Assembly (NCBI GenBank): GCA_964291375.2
Contig: OZ219809.1
Span: forward strand, 1,302,001 to 1,366,000
Length of the DNA: 64,000 bases
Source: 3107 sp001483205
Lineage (GTDB): Bacteria > Pseudomonadota > Alphaproteobacteria > Rhodobacterales > Rhodobacteraceae
Direction: 5' to 3'
Position 1 is the stretch's first letter. Every line of letters begins with the position of its first letter. The notes below the pieces were generated by a model, which was not told the DNA's origin, ran no database searches, and saw only the letters and a list, made by a program, of their open reading frames with translations. Made by a program: the position numbers and the translations under genes. Positions 1-7,497 of the stretch are shown in pieces.

Positions 1-296
1 TTATGGGCGTTCCAAAGCTGCATGTTGGTCGAGTCGGTCGCATAGCGGATGTTGAGCGGGTCAAACAGCAGTATCCCGCCATAGCCCCGGTCGGTGACAT
101 GGCGGGTCAGGCGACGCCAGCGGTATTCGCGCATCCGTGCGAGGTCAGGCAGGCGCAGGCCCGCGGCCTGCCACTCGGCAAAGGCCAGCCCGGTCGGGCC
201 GATCTCCATGCGGTCATTGTCGTTCGGGGTGCCGTCGCCAAGGTTTGCCCCCCTTGAGGGATCAATCTTGCGTCTCTGACGATAATATGTGTCCAT
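1..296 (-). CDS. dddP: DMSP lyase DddP, N-terminal part (runs off the window)
   Basis: The first 98 codons of a minus-strand gene are present; the rest lies outside the window. The reading starts MDTYYRQRRKIDPSRGANL and continues with stretches such as GDGTPNDNDRMEIGPTGLAF and LLFDPLNIRYATDSTNMQLW, which match my memory of the roseobacter M24-fold (creatinase/prolidase-like) DMSP lyase DddP. DddP cleaves dimethylsulfoniopropionate to dimethyl sulfide and acrylate in the cytoplasm. The start is supported by a strong AGGAGG about 6 bases upstream. The catalytic metal site lies in the missing C-terminal domain, so a related M24 peptidase cannot be fully excluded. The gene lies downstream of glnA on the same strand but is separated from it by a terminator. 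Confidence 0.82.
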   Translation of the reverse strand, partial: MDTYYRQRRKIDPSRGANLGDGTPNDNDRMEIGPTGLAFAEWQAAGLRLPDLARMREYRWRRLTRHVTDRGYGGILLFDPLNIRYATDSTNMQLWNAH

Positions 297-390
297 GGCG
301 CGGCCTCCTGGGGAAAGCGTATGGGCCACCGCGCGCACCGCCATTCCGATTGCGACGGATGCCCTGTCGTTTTCGGGCAGGGGCGCAAAG

Positions 391-418
391 GAAAAGGCGC
401 CGCACCGGACGCCTTTTC
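391..418 (-). terminator. Rho-independent terminator after glnA
   Basis: Inverted arms GAAAAGGCG (391-399) and CGCCTTTTC (410-418) enclose a 10-base loop. Read on the minus strand the hairpin lies about 30 bases past the glnA stop and is followed by a T-rich tail, so it should end the glnB-glnA transcript before dddP. Confidence 0.7.
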
Positions 419-446
419 GCAAAGCATAAGGACCTCAGGCGGCTGC

Positions 447-1853
447 CTAGCAACTGTAATACATCTTGTATTCGACCGGATGGGGGGTGTGCTCATAGGC
501 ATATACCTCTTCCCATTTCAGCGCCAGATACCCCTCGATCTGATCGGTGGTGAACACATCACCCGCCAGCAGGAAATCGTGGTCGGTCTCCAGATTTTCC
601 AGCGCCTCACGCAACGACGCGCACACGGTCGGGATACCGGCCAGTTCCTCGGGCGGCAAATCATAGAGATCCTTGTCCGAGGCCGGACCCGGATCGGTCC
701 GGTTCCTGATCCCGTCAAGACCGGCCATCAACAGGGCCGAGAAGGCCAGATAGGGGTTGGCGGCAGGGTCAGGAAAACGGGCCTCAACACGCTTGGCCTT
801 CGGGCTTTCCGTCCAAGGAATACGCACACAGCCGGAGCGGTTCCGCGCCGAATATGCCCGCAGAACCGGGGCCTCGAACCCCGGTATCAGCCGCTTGTAG
901 GAATTGGTGGACGGGTTGGTGAAGGCGTTGAGCGTTCTGGCATGTTTGAGGATACCCCCGATAAACCACAGCGCTTCCTGGCTGAGATCGGCATATCTGT
1001 CACCGGCGAACAGCGGCTTGCCCTCTTTCCAGATCGACATGTTGACGTGCATTCCGGTGCCGTTATCGCCATAGATCGGTTTGGGCATAAAGGTCGCCGA
1101 CTTGCCATAGGCATGGGCGACATTGTGGATCACGTATTTGTATTTCTGCAATTCGTCGCCCTGAATGGTCAGCGAGCTGAAGATCAGGCCCAGTTCGTGC
1201 TGGCAAGAGGCAACCTCGTGGTGGTGCTTGTCCACCTTCATGCCGATGCGCTTCATGGTGGACAGCATCTCAGAGCGCAAATCCTGCCCGTCATCAATCG
1301 GGTTGACCGGGAAATACCCGCCCTTGATGCCCGGACGATGGCCCATATTGCCGGTTTCATATTCGGTGTCGGAGTTCCAGGCGGCATCCTGGGCATCAAC
1401 CTCATAGGACACCTTGTTCATCCCGACCGCAAACCGCACATCGTCGAACAGGAAAAATTCGGCCTCGGGGCCGAAATAGGCCACATCGCCGATGCCCGAG
1501 GCTCTCAGATAGGCTTCGGCCTTCTGTGCGGTGCCGCGCGGATCGCGCTCATAGGCTTCGCCGGTGTCCGGCTCCACCACCGAGCAGTGCATGGCCAGGG
1601 TTTTTTCGGCATAGAACGGGTCAATATAGGCCGATCCTGCATCCGGCATCAGCTTCATGTCAGAGGCCTCGATGGATTTCCATCCGGCGATGGAAGAGCC
1701 GTCGAACATGAACCCCTCTTCCAGAAAATCCTCATCCACCTGATCGGCCATAACGGTCACATGTTGCAGCTTGCCCCGCGGGTCAGTGAAGCGCAGATCA
1801 ACATAGTCCGTGTCTTCATCCGCAAGCAGCTTGAGAACGTCTTCGTTTTCCAT
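447..1853 (-). CDS. glnA: Glutamine synthetase type I
   Basis: 468 residues, the normal length for type I (GSI-beta) glutamine synthetase, which makes glutamine from glutamate, ammonia and ATP in the cytoplasm. Visible signatures include FDGSSIAGW near the N-terminus, the NGTGMHVN stretch with its active-site residues, NPSTNSYKRLIPGFEAPV and RNRSGCVRIP. The tyrosine of DKDLYDLPPEE fits the adenylylation site used by GlnE for shut-down. The start at MENEDVLKLL was chosen over a longer open frame that would run into glnB. glnB lies 43 bases upstream on the same strand, the usual alphaproteobacterial glnB-glnA operon, so PII signalling and glutamine synthesis are co-expressed. Confidence 0.97.
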   Translation of the reverse strand: MENEDVLKLLADEDTDYVDLRFTDPRGKLQHVTVMADQVDEDFLEEGFMFDGSSIAGWKSIEASDMKLMPDAGSAYIDPFYAEKTLAMHCSVVEPDTGEAYERDPRGTAQKAEAYLRASGIGDVAYFGPEAEFFLFDDVRFAVGMNKVSYEVDAQDAAWNSDTEYETGNMGHRPGIKGGYFPVNPIDDGQDLRSEMLSTMKRIGMKVDKHHHEVASCQHELGLIFSSLTIQGDELQKYKYVIHNVAHAYGKSATFMPKPIYGDNGTGMHVNMSIWKEGKPLFAGDRYADLSQEALWFIGGILKHARTLNAFTNPSTNSYKRLIPGFEAPVLRAYSARNRSGCVRIPWTESPKAKRVEARFPDPAANPYLAFSALLMAGLDGIRNRTDPGPASDKDLYDLPPEELAGIPTVCASLREALENLETDHDFLLAGDVFTTDQIEGYLALKWEEVYAYEHTPHPVEYKMYYSC

Positions 1854-1896
1854 GGGTGTGTGTCCTTGTTGGAGTAGGTTGCGCGGGCTGCGGCCT

Positions 1897-2235
1897 CTAG
1901 AGGGCGTCGTCGCCGGTTTCGCCGGTGCGGATGCGGATTGCCTGCTCGACCGGGCTGATGAAAATTTTGCCGTCGCCGATCTTGTCGGTTTTGGCGGCGG
2001 CGGTGATGGCCTCGACCGCGCTCTCGACAAGCTCGTCGGGCAGGACGACCTCAATCTTCACCTTGGGCAGAAAATCGACCACGTATTCGGCCCCCCGGTA
2101 AAGCTCGGTATGTCCTTTCTGGCGACCGAAGCCCTTGACCTCGATCACGCTCAACCCCTGCACGCCGATCTCCTGCAACGCTTCTTTCGCGTCGTCGAGT
2201 TTGAACGGCTTGATAATGGCTTCGATCTTTTTCAT
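1897..2235 (-). CDS. glnB: Nitrogen regulatory protein PII
   Basis: 112 residues, the standard PII length. PII trimers sense 2-oxoglutarate, ATP and ADP and relay glutamine status by uridylylation, controlling GlnE (hence GlnA) and the NtrBC system. The T-loop is intact, with tyrosine 51 in ELYRGAEY as the uridylylation site, and the C-terminal signatures GDGKIFISPVEQAIRIRTGE are present. The start at MKKIEAIIKPF was chosen because it is the family start; a longer frame upstream exists but adds unrelated residues. It is the first gene of the operon with glnA and is divergent from the NAD(P)HX repair gene across a 170-base promoter region. Confidence 0.96.
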   Translation of the reverse strand: MKKIEAIIKPFKLDDAKEALQEIGVQGLSVIEVKGFGRQKGHTELYRGAEYVVDFLPKVKIEVVLPDELVESAVEAITAAAKTDKIGDGKIFISPVEQAIRIRTGETGDDAL

Positions 2236-2405
2236 CGGCAACGATCCCTTTCCGGTGGCCTTCCCGTCTGACCACTTTCCGATGCGGGCGTCTATAGGGT
2301 AGAAGGGGGGCGGCAGGTTTTCATGGCCAAAATTCATGTGACTGCCTGTTTTTTGTGCGATGCGATGAATTTCTGTGCAATTCGCAGGCCCAAGGGAGAG
2401 ACAGG

Positions 2406-4010
2406 ATGACCGAGCTTCTGACCGCTGCCCGGATGCGGGCCATAGAACGCGCGGCGATTGACAGCGGGCGGGTCAGCGGGGCGGAGCTGATGGAACGCGC
2501 GGGCCGGGGCGTGGTCGAAGCGATTTTCGGGGAATGGCCGGAACTGAAGGCCGCGCCGCACAAGGCGGTGGTGCTTTGCGGGCCGGGCAACAATGGCGGC
2601 GACGGGTTTGTGGTGGCGCGGCTGCTGAAGGAATGGGGGTGGCAGGTGGAAGCGGCCCTTTACGGCGACCCGCAGACGCTGCCGCCGGATGCGCAGGCGA
2701 ATTACCGGCGGTGGTTGCGGTTGGGGCCTGTCACCCGGCTGGCGGATATGGGCAGCACATCATCCGTGACAGACGTTGATCTGCTGGTTGATGCCCTGTT
2801 CGGCGCGGGATTGTCCCGCCCGTTGCCGGATGAGGTGCGCCGGGCGCTTTATATCGGCATTGATGAGCCTGACCCGATGTCGTCACCCTTGCATGTCAGG
2901 CGGGAGGTGGCGGTGGATGCGCCCTCGGGCCTGTGCCTCGACAGTGGCAGGGTTGTCGGCGAACTCTGCCGCCCGGTTGATCTGACGGTGACATTTCACG
3001 GCAGGAAACCCGGCCATGTGCTGGCGGATGGCCCGGCATTTTGCGGCAAAACCGTCGTCAAGAGCATCGGCCTGCCGGAAAGCCGCCGAAACGGTGCGCC
3101 GGGTGAGGTCAACCGGGTCGATGAGGTCGAATATCGCGGTGCGCGCCCGCCTGATCCCCGACCATTCCGCAAATCACCGGCGACCCATAAATTCAGCCAC
3201 GGCCACGCGCTGGTCCTTTCCGGCGGCGCGGGCCGGACCGGCGCGGCCCGTCTGGCGGCGCGGGGGGCGCTGAGGATCGGGGCCGGGCTGGTGACGGTGG
3301 CAAGCCCGCCCCCGGCGATGGCGGAAAACGCCGCACATCTGACTGCGATCATGCTGAAGCGGGTTGAGGGGGCGGAAGCTCTGGCCGGGGTGCTTGAGGA
3401 CCGGCGGATCAGCGCCCTCTGCCTCGGGCCGGGGATGGGAACCGGCGCGGCTGAGGCAGAGATGATTCGGGTGGCGCTCGGCGCGTCCCGCCCGGCACAT
3501 TTGCGCCCCCCCGTGGTTCTGGACGCGGACGCGCTGACCCTGCTTGCCCGCAACGAAGAGCTGTTCGGGATGCTGCATGAGCGCTGTGTCCTGACCCCCC
3601 ATGACGGCGAATTTGCCCGGGTTTTTCCCGATATTGCCGGGCAACTGAGCGCTGTTCCCGAAAAAGGCCCGGCCTTTTCCAGGGTGGATGCGGCGCGGGC
3701 GGCGGCGGCGCGGGCCGGATGCGTGGTGGTGCTCAAAGGGCCGGACACGGTGATCGCCGCCCCGGATGGCCGGTGCGCGGTCAATGCCGCCGTTCAGGGC
3801 CGCGCCGCGCCGTGGCTGGCGACGGCTGGGGCGGGCGATGTGCTGGCAGGCTTTGTTACCGGATTGCTGGCGCGCGGGGTCGGCCCGATGCAGGCGGCCG
3901 GGGCCGCCGCCTGGCTGCATGTGGAATGCGCGCGCGCCGTCGGCCCCGGTCTGATTGCCGAGGATCTGCCCGAGGCCCTGCCGGGGGTGTTGCAGAGGCT
4001 GGGGGTGTAG
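2406..4010 (+). CDS. nnr: Bifunctional NAD(P)H-hydrate epimerase / ADP-dependent NAD(P)H-hydrate dehydratase
   Basis: 534 residues in two fused domains. The N-terminal YjeF_N-type epimerase (about 1-215) shows GPGNNGGDGFVVARLL. The C-terminal ribokinase-like dehydratase (about 240-534) shows TPHDGEFARVFPDI and the catalytic-type GAGDVLAGFVTGLLARG. The enzyme repairs hydrated NADH and NADPH, recycling both epimers to the normal cofactor. The ATG at 2406 follows AGGGAGAGACAGG, a good ribosome site; the upstream ATG at 2355 has no such site. Its position divergent from glnB-glnA is common in this group. Confidence 0.95.
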   Translation: MTELLTAARMRAIERAAIDSGRVSGAELMERAGRGVVEAIFGEWPELKAAPHKAVVLCGPGNNGGDGFVVARLLKEWGWQVEAALYGDPQTLPPDAQANYRRWLRLGPVTRLADMGSTSSVTDVDLLVDALFGAGLSRPLPDEVRRALYIGIDEPDPMSSPLHVRREVAVDAPSGLCLDSGRVVGELCRPVDLTVTFHGRKPGHVLADGPAFCGKTVVKSIGLPESRRNGAPGEVNRVDEVEYRGARPPDPRPFRKSPATHKFSHGHALVLSGGAGRTGAARLAARGALRIGAGLVTVASPPPAMAENAAHLTAIMLKRVEGAEALAGVLEDRRISALCLGPGMGTGAAEAEMIRVALGASRPAHLRPPVVLDADALTLLARNEELFGMLHERCVLTPHDGEFARVFPDIAGQLSAVPEKGPAFSRVDAARAAAARAGCVVVLKGPDTVIAAPDGRCAVNAAVQGRAAPWLATAGAGDVLAGFVTGLLARGVGPMQAAGAAAWLHVECARAVGPGLIAEDLPEALPGVLQRLGV

Positions 4011-4063
4011 GGCGATTTTCCGCTCGCACCGCTATGGGGTCTTTGCTAGGACATGCGGGCGTT

Positions 4064-4149
4064 GCGGGTGTGGCGAAATTCGGTAGACGCACCAGATTTA
4101 GGTTCTGGCGCCGCAAGGCGTGGGGGTTCAAGTCCCTCCACCCGCACCA
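4064..4149 (+). tRNA. tRNA-Leu (anticodon TAG)
   Basis: An 86-base cloverleaf with encoded CCA. The acceptor GCGGGTG pairs with CACCCGC and the anticodon loop CAGATTTAGGTTCTG carries TAG. A long variable arm (GGCGCCGCAAGGCGT) marks a class II tRNA. The T arm reads GGGGGTTCAAGTCCCTCC. Confidence 0.96.
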
Positions 4150-4164
4150 ACAGGCGCATAATGC

Positions 4165-4500
4165 AAAGACCTCTGTATAATGGCGTATGGGTGGCCAACC
4201 TGTCCAGCCCGGCGCTTGCTGCCCTTCGGACGGGTCGCACATCTGTTCCGGCACGGGGGGCGGACCTTATCCGCGGATAAGGGCAATATCTCTGACCTAT
4301 TGGCGCGTCAGTGGCCAACCCGTCCCGCCCGGCAGAATGCCGGGCGCTGCCCTTCGGACGGGTCGCATATCTGTTCCGGCAAAGGGTCTGCCACTTGCGC
4401 CCCGGCAGGATCAGGGGTCAAGCCTGTGATCAATCTTACGGTGCCACGCTATAGGTGGCCAACCTGTCCAGCCCGGCGACGCCATCATACAGGGCGCTTC
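4165..4500. repeat. Composite intergenic repeat block between tRNA-Leu and proS
   Basis: This gene-free stretch is built from several dispersed repeats. It opens with a repeat end (AAAGACCTCTGTATAATGG) followed by GGTGGCCAACCTGTCC. Two near-identical pieces around CCCTTCGGACGGGTCGCA occur at about 4221-4253 and 4350-4382. The palindrome CTTATCCGCGGATAAG lies at 4266-4281 and a CAGGATCAGG...TGTGATCAAT element at 4406-4453. It closes with an inverted end fragment (CATCATACAGGGCGC). No coding potential was seen. Confidence 0.75.
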
Positions 4501-4591
4501 CGACGGCTGACCCGGCGCAGACCATCCCTTGCCTGTCCCCGCCCGATCCCCTAGACGATGCCTGACCGATATTCACGCCAGAGCCACCGCC

Positions 4592-5938
4592 ATGCGCCTT
4601 AGCCGTTACTTCCTGCCCGTCCTCAAGGAGACCCCCGGCGAGGCCCGGATCGCCAGCCACCGCCTGATGCTGCGCGCGGGCATGATCCGACAGGCCAGTG
4701 CCGGCATCTATTCCTGGCTGCCGCTCGGCTTCAGAGTGCTGCGCCGGATCGAACAAATCGTCCACGAAGAACAGCAGCGCGCCGGGCATATCCCGATGCT
4801 GATGCCGACCGTCCAACCGGCGGACCTGTGGCGCGAATCCGGGCGCTATGACGATTACGGCGAGGAAATGCTGCGGATCACCGACCGCCACGGGCGCGAC
4901 ATGCTCTATGGTCCCACCAACGAAGAGCTGATCACCGACATCTTCCGCGCCCATATCAGCAGCTATCGCGACCTGCCTCTGACCCTCTATCATATCCAGT
5001 GGAAATTCCGCGATGAGGTGCGCCCGCGTTTTGGCGTCATGCGGGGGCGGGAGTTCTATATGAAGGACGGCTATACGTTCGACCTGACGCGGGACGCCGC
5101 GCTCCACGCCTATAACCGCCATCTGGTCAGCTATCTGCGCAGCTATGAGCGCATGGGGTTGCAGGCGATCCCGATGCGCGCGGCCTCAGGGCCGATCGGC
5201 GGCGATGACACCCATGAGTTCCTCGTGCTGGCAGAGACCGGGGAATCCGCAGTCTTTTATGACAGCGCGGTGACCGACATTCGCCTTGGCGCGCGCGCGC
5301 TGGCCTATGACGATGCCGCCGCCTGCCGCGCGGTTGCCGAGGAGTTCACCCGGCTCTATGCCCGCACCGACGAGACCCATGACGAGGCGAAATTCCTGGA
5401 AATCCCCGAAGCGCGCCGTCGGGTTGCCCGCGGCATCGAGGTCGGCCAGATTTTCTATTTCGGCACCAAGTATTCAGAGCCGATGGGGGCCATGGTCGTC
5501 AATGCGCAAGGGGAGCGGGTGCCGGTCCATATGGGGTCGCACGGGATTGGCGTCAGCCGTCTTGTCGGGGCGATTATTGAGGCCAGCCATGACGACAGGG
5601 GGATCGTCTGGCCCGAGGGCGTAACGCCGTTCCATTGCGGGATCGTCAACCTGAAGCAGGGCAATGCCGGGGCCGACGCCGCGTGCGAGGCGCTTTATGC
5701 CGCGCTTACGGGTGCGGGGCTGGAGCCGCTCTATGATGACCGGGCCGAGCGCGCCGGGGCCAAATTCGCCACCATGGACCTGATCGGCCTGCCGTGGCGG
5801 ATCACCGTCGGCCCGCGCGGGCTGAAGGCCGGGGTTGTTGAGCTGACCTGTCGGCGAACGGGCGAGAGCGAAGAGATGTCGCCCGAGGCCGCGGTTTCCC
5901 GCGTGGCGGGGCGCTATGGCGGGACGGCAGGGGGGTGA
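4592..5938 (+). CDS. proS: Prolyl-tRNA synthetase, short alphaproteobacterial type
   Basis: 448 residues. It charges tRNA-Pro with proline in the cytoplasm. Class II signatures are visible: GMIRQASAGIYSWLPLG, the motif 2 region FRDEVRPRFGVMRGREFYMKD, and motif 3 HMGSHGIGVSRLVGAIIE. The editing insertion between motifs 2 and 3 found in the longer (about 570-residue) bacterial enzyme is largely absent, as is usual in alphaproteobacteria, so proofreading of Ala-tRNA-Pro probably relies on a separate protein. The ATG at 4592 (MRLSRYFLPVLKETP) matches the family start. Confidence 0.96.
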   Translation: MRLSRYFLPVLKETPGEARIASHRLMLRAGMIRQASAGIYSWLPLGFRVLRRIEQIVHEEQQRAGHIPMLMPTVQPADLWRESGRYDDYGEEMLRITDRHGRDMLYGPTNEELITDIFRAHISSYRDLPLTLYHIQWKFRDEVRPRFGVMRGREFYMKDGYTFDLTRDAALHAYNRHLVSYLRSYERMGLQAIPMRAASGPIGGDDTHEFLVLAETGESAVFYDSAVTDIRLGARALAYDDAAACRAVAEEFTRLYARTDETHDEAKFLEIPEARRRVARGIEVGQIFYFGTKYSEPMGAMVVNAQGERVPVHMGSHGIGVSRLVGAIIEASHDDRGIVWPEGVTPFHCGIVNLKQGNAGADAACEALYAALTGAGLEPLYDDRAERAGAKFATMDLIGLPWRITVGPRGLKAGVVELTCRRTGESEEMSPEAAVSRVAGRYGGTAGG

Positions 5939-6116
5939 GTGCGCGGGCTGGTGAAAATCCAATCGACAAGCCATTGAAAAATATATATTTATTTGCACGG
6001 TTTGCGCCGTTGTTATTATATAACAAAGCATTGATATTGAATCACAGCGCCGTTTGTGGCAGGAAAACGCGGGTGACCCGGCAAAAGGCCGGGCCGGGAA
6101 CAGGGGAGGACAGACC

Positions 6117-7160
6117 ATGAAAGCGAACATGATGACTCTGGCGGCAGGACTGGCCGCGCTGCTGCTGACCGGCGGACAGGCGCAGGCAGTTGATTGTGGG
6201 GAGTGGAATACTGAAGGCTTTTTCAGAGGAGCAAGCGTTGAGGATGTCCAAACCTGTCTGAACGCAGGCGCTGACCTCGAAGCGCGCGACAAATACGGTG
6301 ATACGCCCCTGCACGAGGCGGCGGGATGGAACGAAAACTCGGCGGTGATTCAAGCCCTGCTTGACGCAGGCAACAGCCCCAATGCGCGCGAAAAGGACGG
6401 TGAGACGCCCCTGCACTGGGCGGCGTATGGAAACGAAAACCCGGCGGTGATCGAGGCCCTGATTGACGCAGGCGCTGACCCCAACGCGCGCACCAAGGAG
6501 GGCGTGTTGACGGCCGGGCGGACGCCCCTGGACTTTGCGGCGAAATATAATGAGAACCCGGCGGTTATTCAGGCCCTGCTTGACGCAGGCGCTGACCCCA
6601 ACGCGCGCGAAAAGGACGGTGAGACGCCCCTGCACTGGGCGGCGTATGGAAACGAAAACCCGGCGGTGATCGAGGCCCTGATTGACGCAGGCGCTGACCC
6701 CAACGCGCGCACCAAGGAGGGCGTGTTGACGGCCGGGCGGACGCCCTTGGACTTTGCGGCGAAATATAATGAGAACCCGGCGGTCATTCAGGCCTTGCTT
6801 GACGCAGGCGCTGACCTCGAAGCGCGCGACAGGTTCGGTGATACGCCCCTGCACGTGGCAGCGTCAGACAACGAAAACCCGGCGGTCATTCAGGCCCTGC
6901 TTGACGCAGGCGCTGACATCGAAGCGCGCGACGATTCGGGTGACACGCCCCTGCACGATGCGGCGGCATTTACTGAGAACCCAGCGGTGATTCAGGCCCT
7001 GCTCGACGCAGGCGCTGACCCGGAAGCGCTCAACGATAGAGGTAAAAAGCCCCGGCACCTTGCCAACGGCAGGGCGGCGCAGGAGATTCTGGAAAACCCG
7101 GGGGTGACTGAGGCCCTGGGCTGCAAAAAGCGGTGGTGGCTGTTGTGGAGTAACTGTTGA
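6117..7160 (+). CDS. Exported ankyrin-repeat protein
   Basis: 347 residues. A Sec signal peptide (MKANMMTLAAGLAALLL, cleavage likely after AQA near residue 24) is followed by about eight ankyrin repeats with consensus-like GDTPLHEAA and AVIQALLDAGAD. GGGGAGGA precedes the ATG. The protein is probably periplasmic or secreted and a protein-binding scaffold; no enzyme domain is seen. A 219-base block is duplicated in tandem inside the gene. After the TGA at 7160 another frame continues with LNTPLHGTDLYWRLNEGAYE to 7240, so the original C-terminus may have been lost to a frameshift. The 178-base upstream spacer is markedly AT-rich and may hold the promoter. Confidence 0.85.
   Translation: MKANMMTLAAGLAALLLTGGQAQAVDCGEWNTEGFFRGASVEDVQTCLNAGADLEARDKYGDTPLHEAAGWNENSAVIQALLDAGNSPNAREKDGETPLHWAAYGNENPAVIEALIDAGADPNARTKEGVLTAGRTPLDFAAKYNENPAVIQALLDAGADPNAREKDGETPLHWAAYGNENPAVIEALIDAGADPNARTKEGVLTAGRTPLDFAAKYNENPAVIQALLDAGADLEARDRFGDTPLHVAASDNENPAVIQALLDAGADIEARDDSGDTPLHDAAAFTENPAVIQALLDAGADPEALNDRGKKPRHLANGRAAQEILENPGVTEALGCKKRWWLLWSNC
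6381..6818 (+). repeat. 219-bp tandem duplication inside the ankyrin gene
   Basis: Two almost identical copies lie at 6381-6599 and 6600-6818, each encoding 73 residues (two ankyrin repeats, including the insert TKEGVLTAGRTPLDFAAKYN). Only a few silent-looking changes separate them, which points to a recent duplication that kept the reading frame. Confidence 0.9.
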
Positions 7161-7240
7161 ACACGCCCCTGCACGGCACTGATCTCTATTGGCGGCTGAA
7201 TGAAGGCGCGTATGAGGTCGGGCAGGCGATCCCCTGCTGA
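7157..7240 (+). pseudogene. Frameshifted C-terminal remnant of the ankyrin gene
   Basis: In the +2 frame relative to the ankyrin gene, 27 codons run to a TGA at 7240. They encode TPLHGTDLYWRLNEGAYEV; TPLH is an ankyrin motif, and GTDxYWRLN-like tails are, from memory, common ends of such proteins. It is best read as the former C-terminus displaced by a frameshift near 7100-7157. Confidence 0.5.
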
Positions 7241-7309
7241 CCCCTTCGCCCCCCGCCCGGACCCAAGCGTAACCGGGCGGGGCTGATCCGGGTTTTGCCT
7301 CTTTCCCGG

Positions 7310-7346
7310 AATGTAAGGGCTTACATTTTCGGTGAAAGCGCTTACA
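7310..7346. promoter_or_regulatory. Pair of LacI-family-like operators
   Basis: Two similar palindromes occur: AATGTAAGGGCTTACATT (7310-7327, perfect 8-base arms) and TGAAAGCGCTTACA (7333-7346). Their centres are 21 bases apart, two helical turns. The core TGTAAGCGCTTACA resembles operators of LacI/GalR-type regulators. No regulator or sugar gene is adjacent; the next gene downstream is lolC at 7498. Confidence 0.45.
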
Positions 7347-7366
7347 TCCATGCAGCAGCGCCCTGA

Positions 7367-7414
7367 CAGGATCAGGGGCCGAACATGTGATCAATTTTAT
7401 GTCGTCACGTTATA
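7367..7414 (+). repeat. Dispersed CAGGATCAGG / TGTGATCAAT element, copy 2
   Basis: This roughly 48-base unit shares CAGGATCAGG, TGTGATCA(A/G)T and a following CACGyTATA-like end with copies at 4406-4453 and 30225-30275. All three lie in gene-free DNA. The rest of the 7241-7497 spacer holds only the operator pair. Confidence 0.6.
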
Positions 7415-7497
7415 TCCAAACGCCCCCCTCACCCCGCGCTTGACCTTTCAGCCCCCGCCGCTCATGGTCCGCCCGGACAACAGACCGGAGCCGCCCC

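Noticed and set aside
321..1877. A 518-codon plus-strand open frame
   Set aside because: Antisense to glnA; composition is unlike a real protein.
4165..4500. A CRISPR array in the repeat-rich spacer
   Set aside because: The repeats are few, of different kinds and not regularly spaced, and no cas genes are present in the window.
6017..6050. An FNR/CRP-like site (TTGATATTGAATCAC) before the ankyrin gene
   Set aside because: The half-sites are wrongly spaced for TTGAT-N4-ATCAA.
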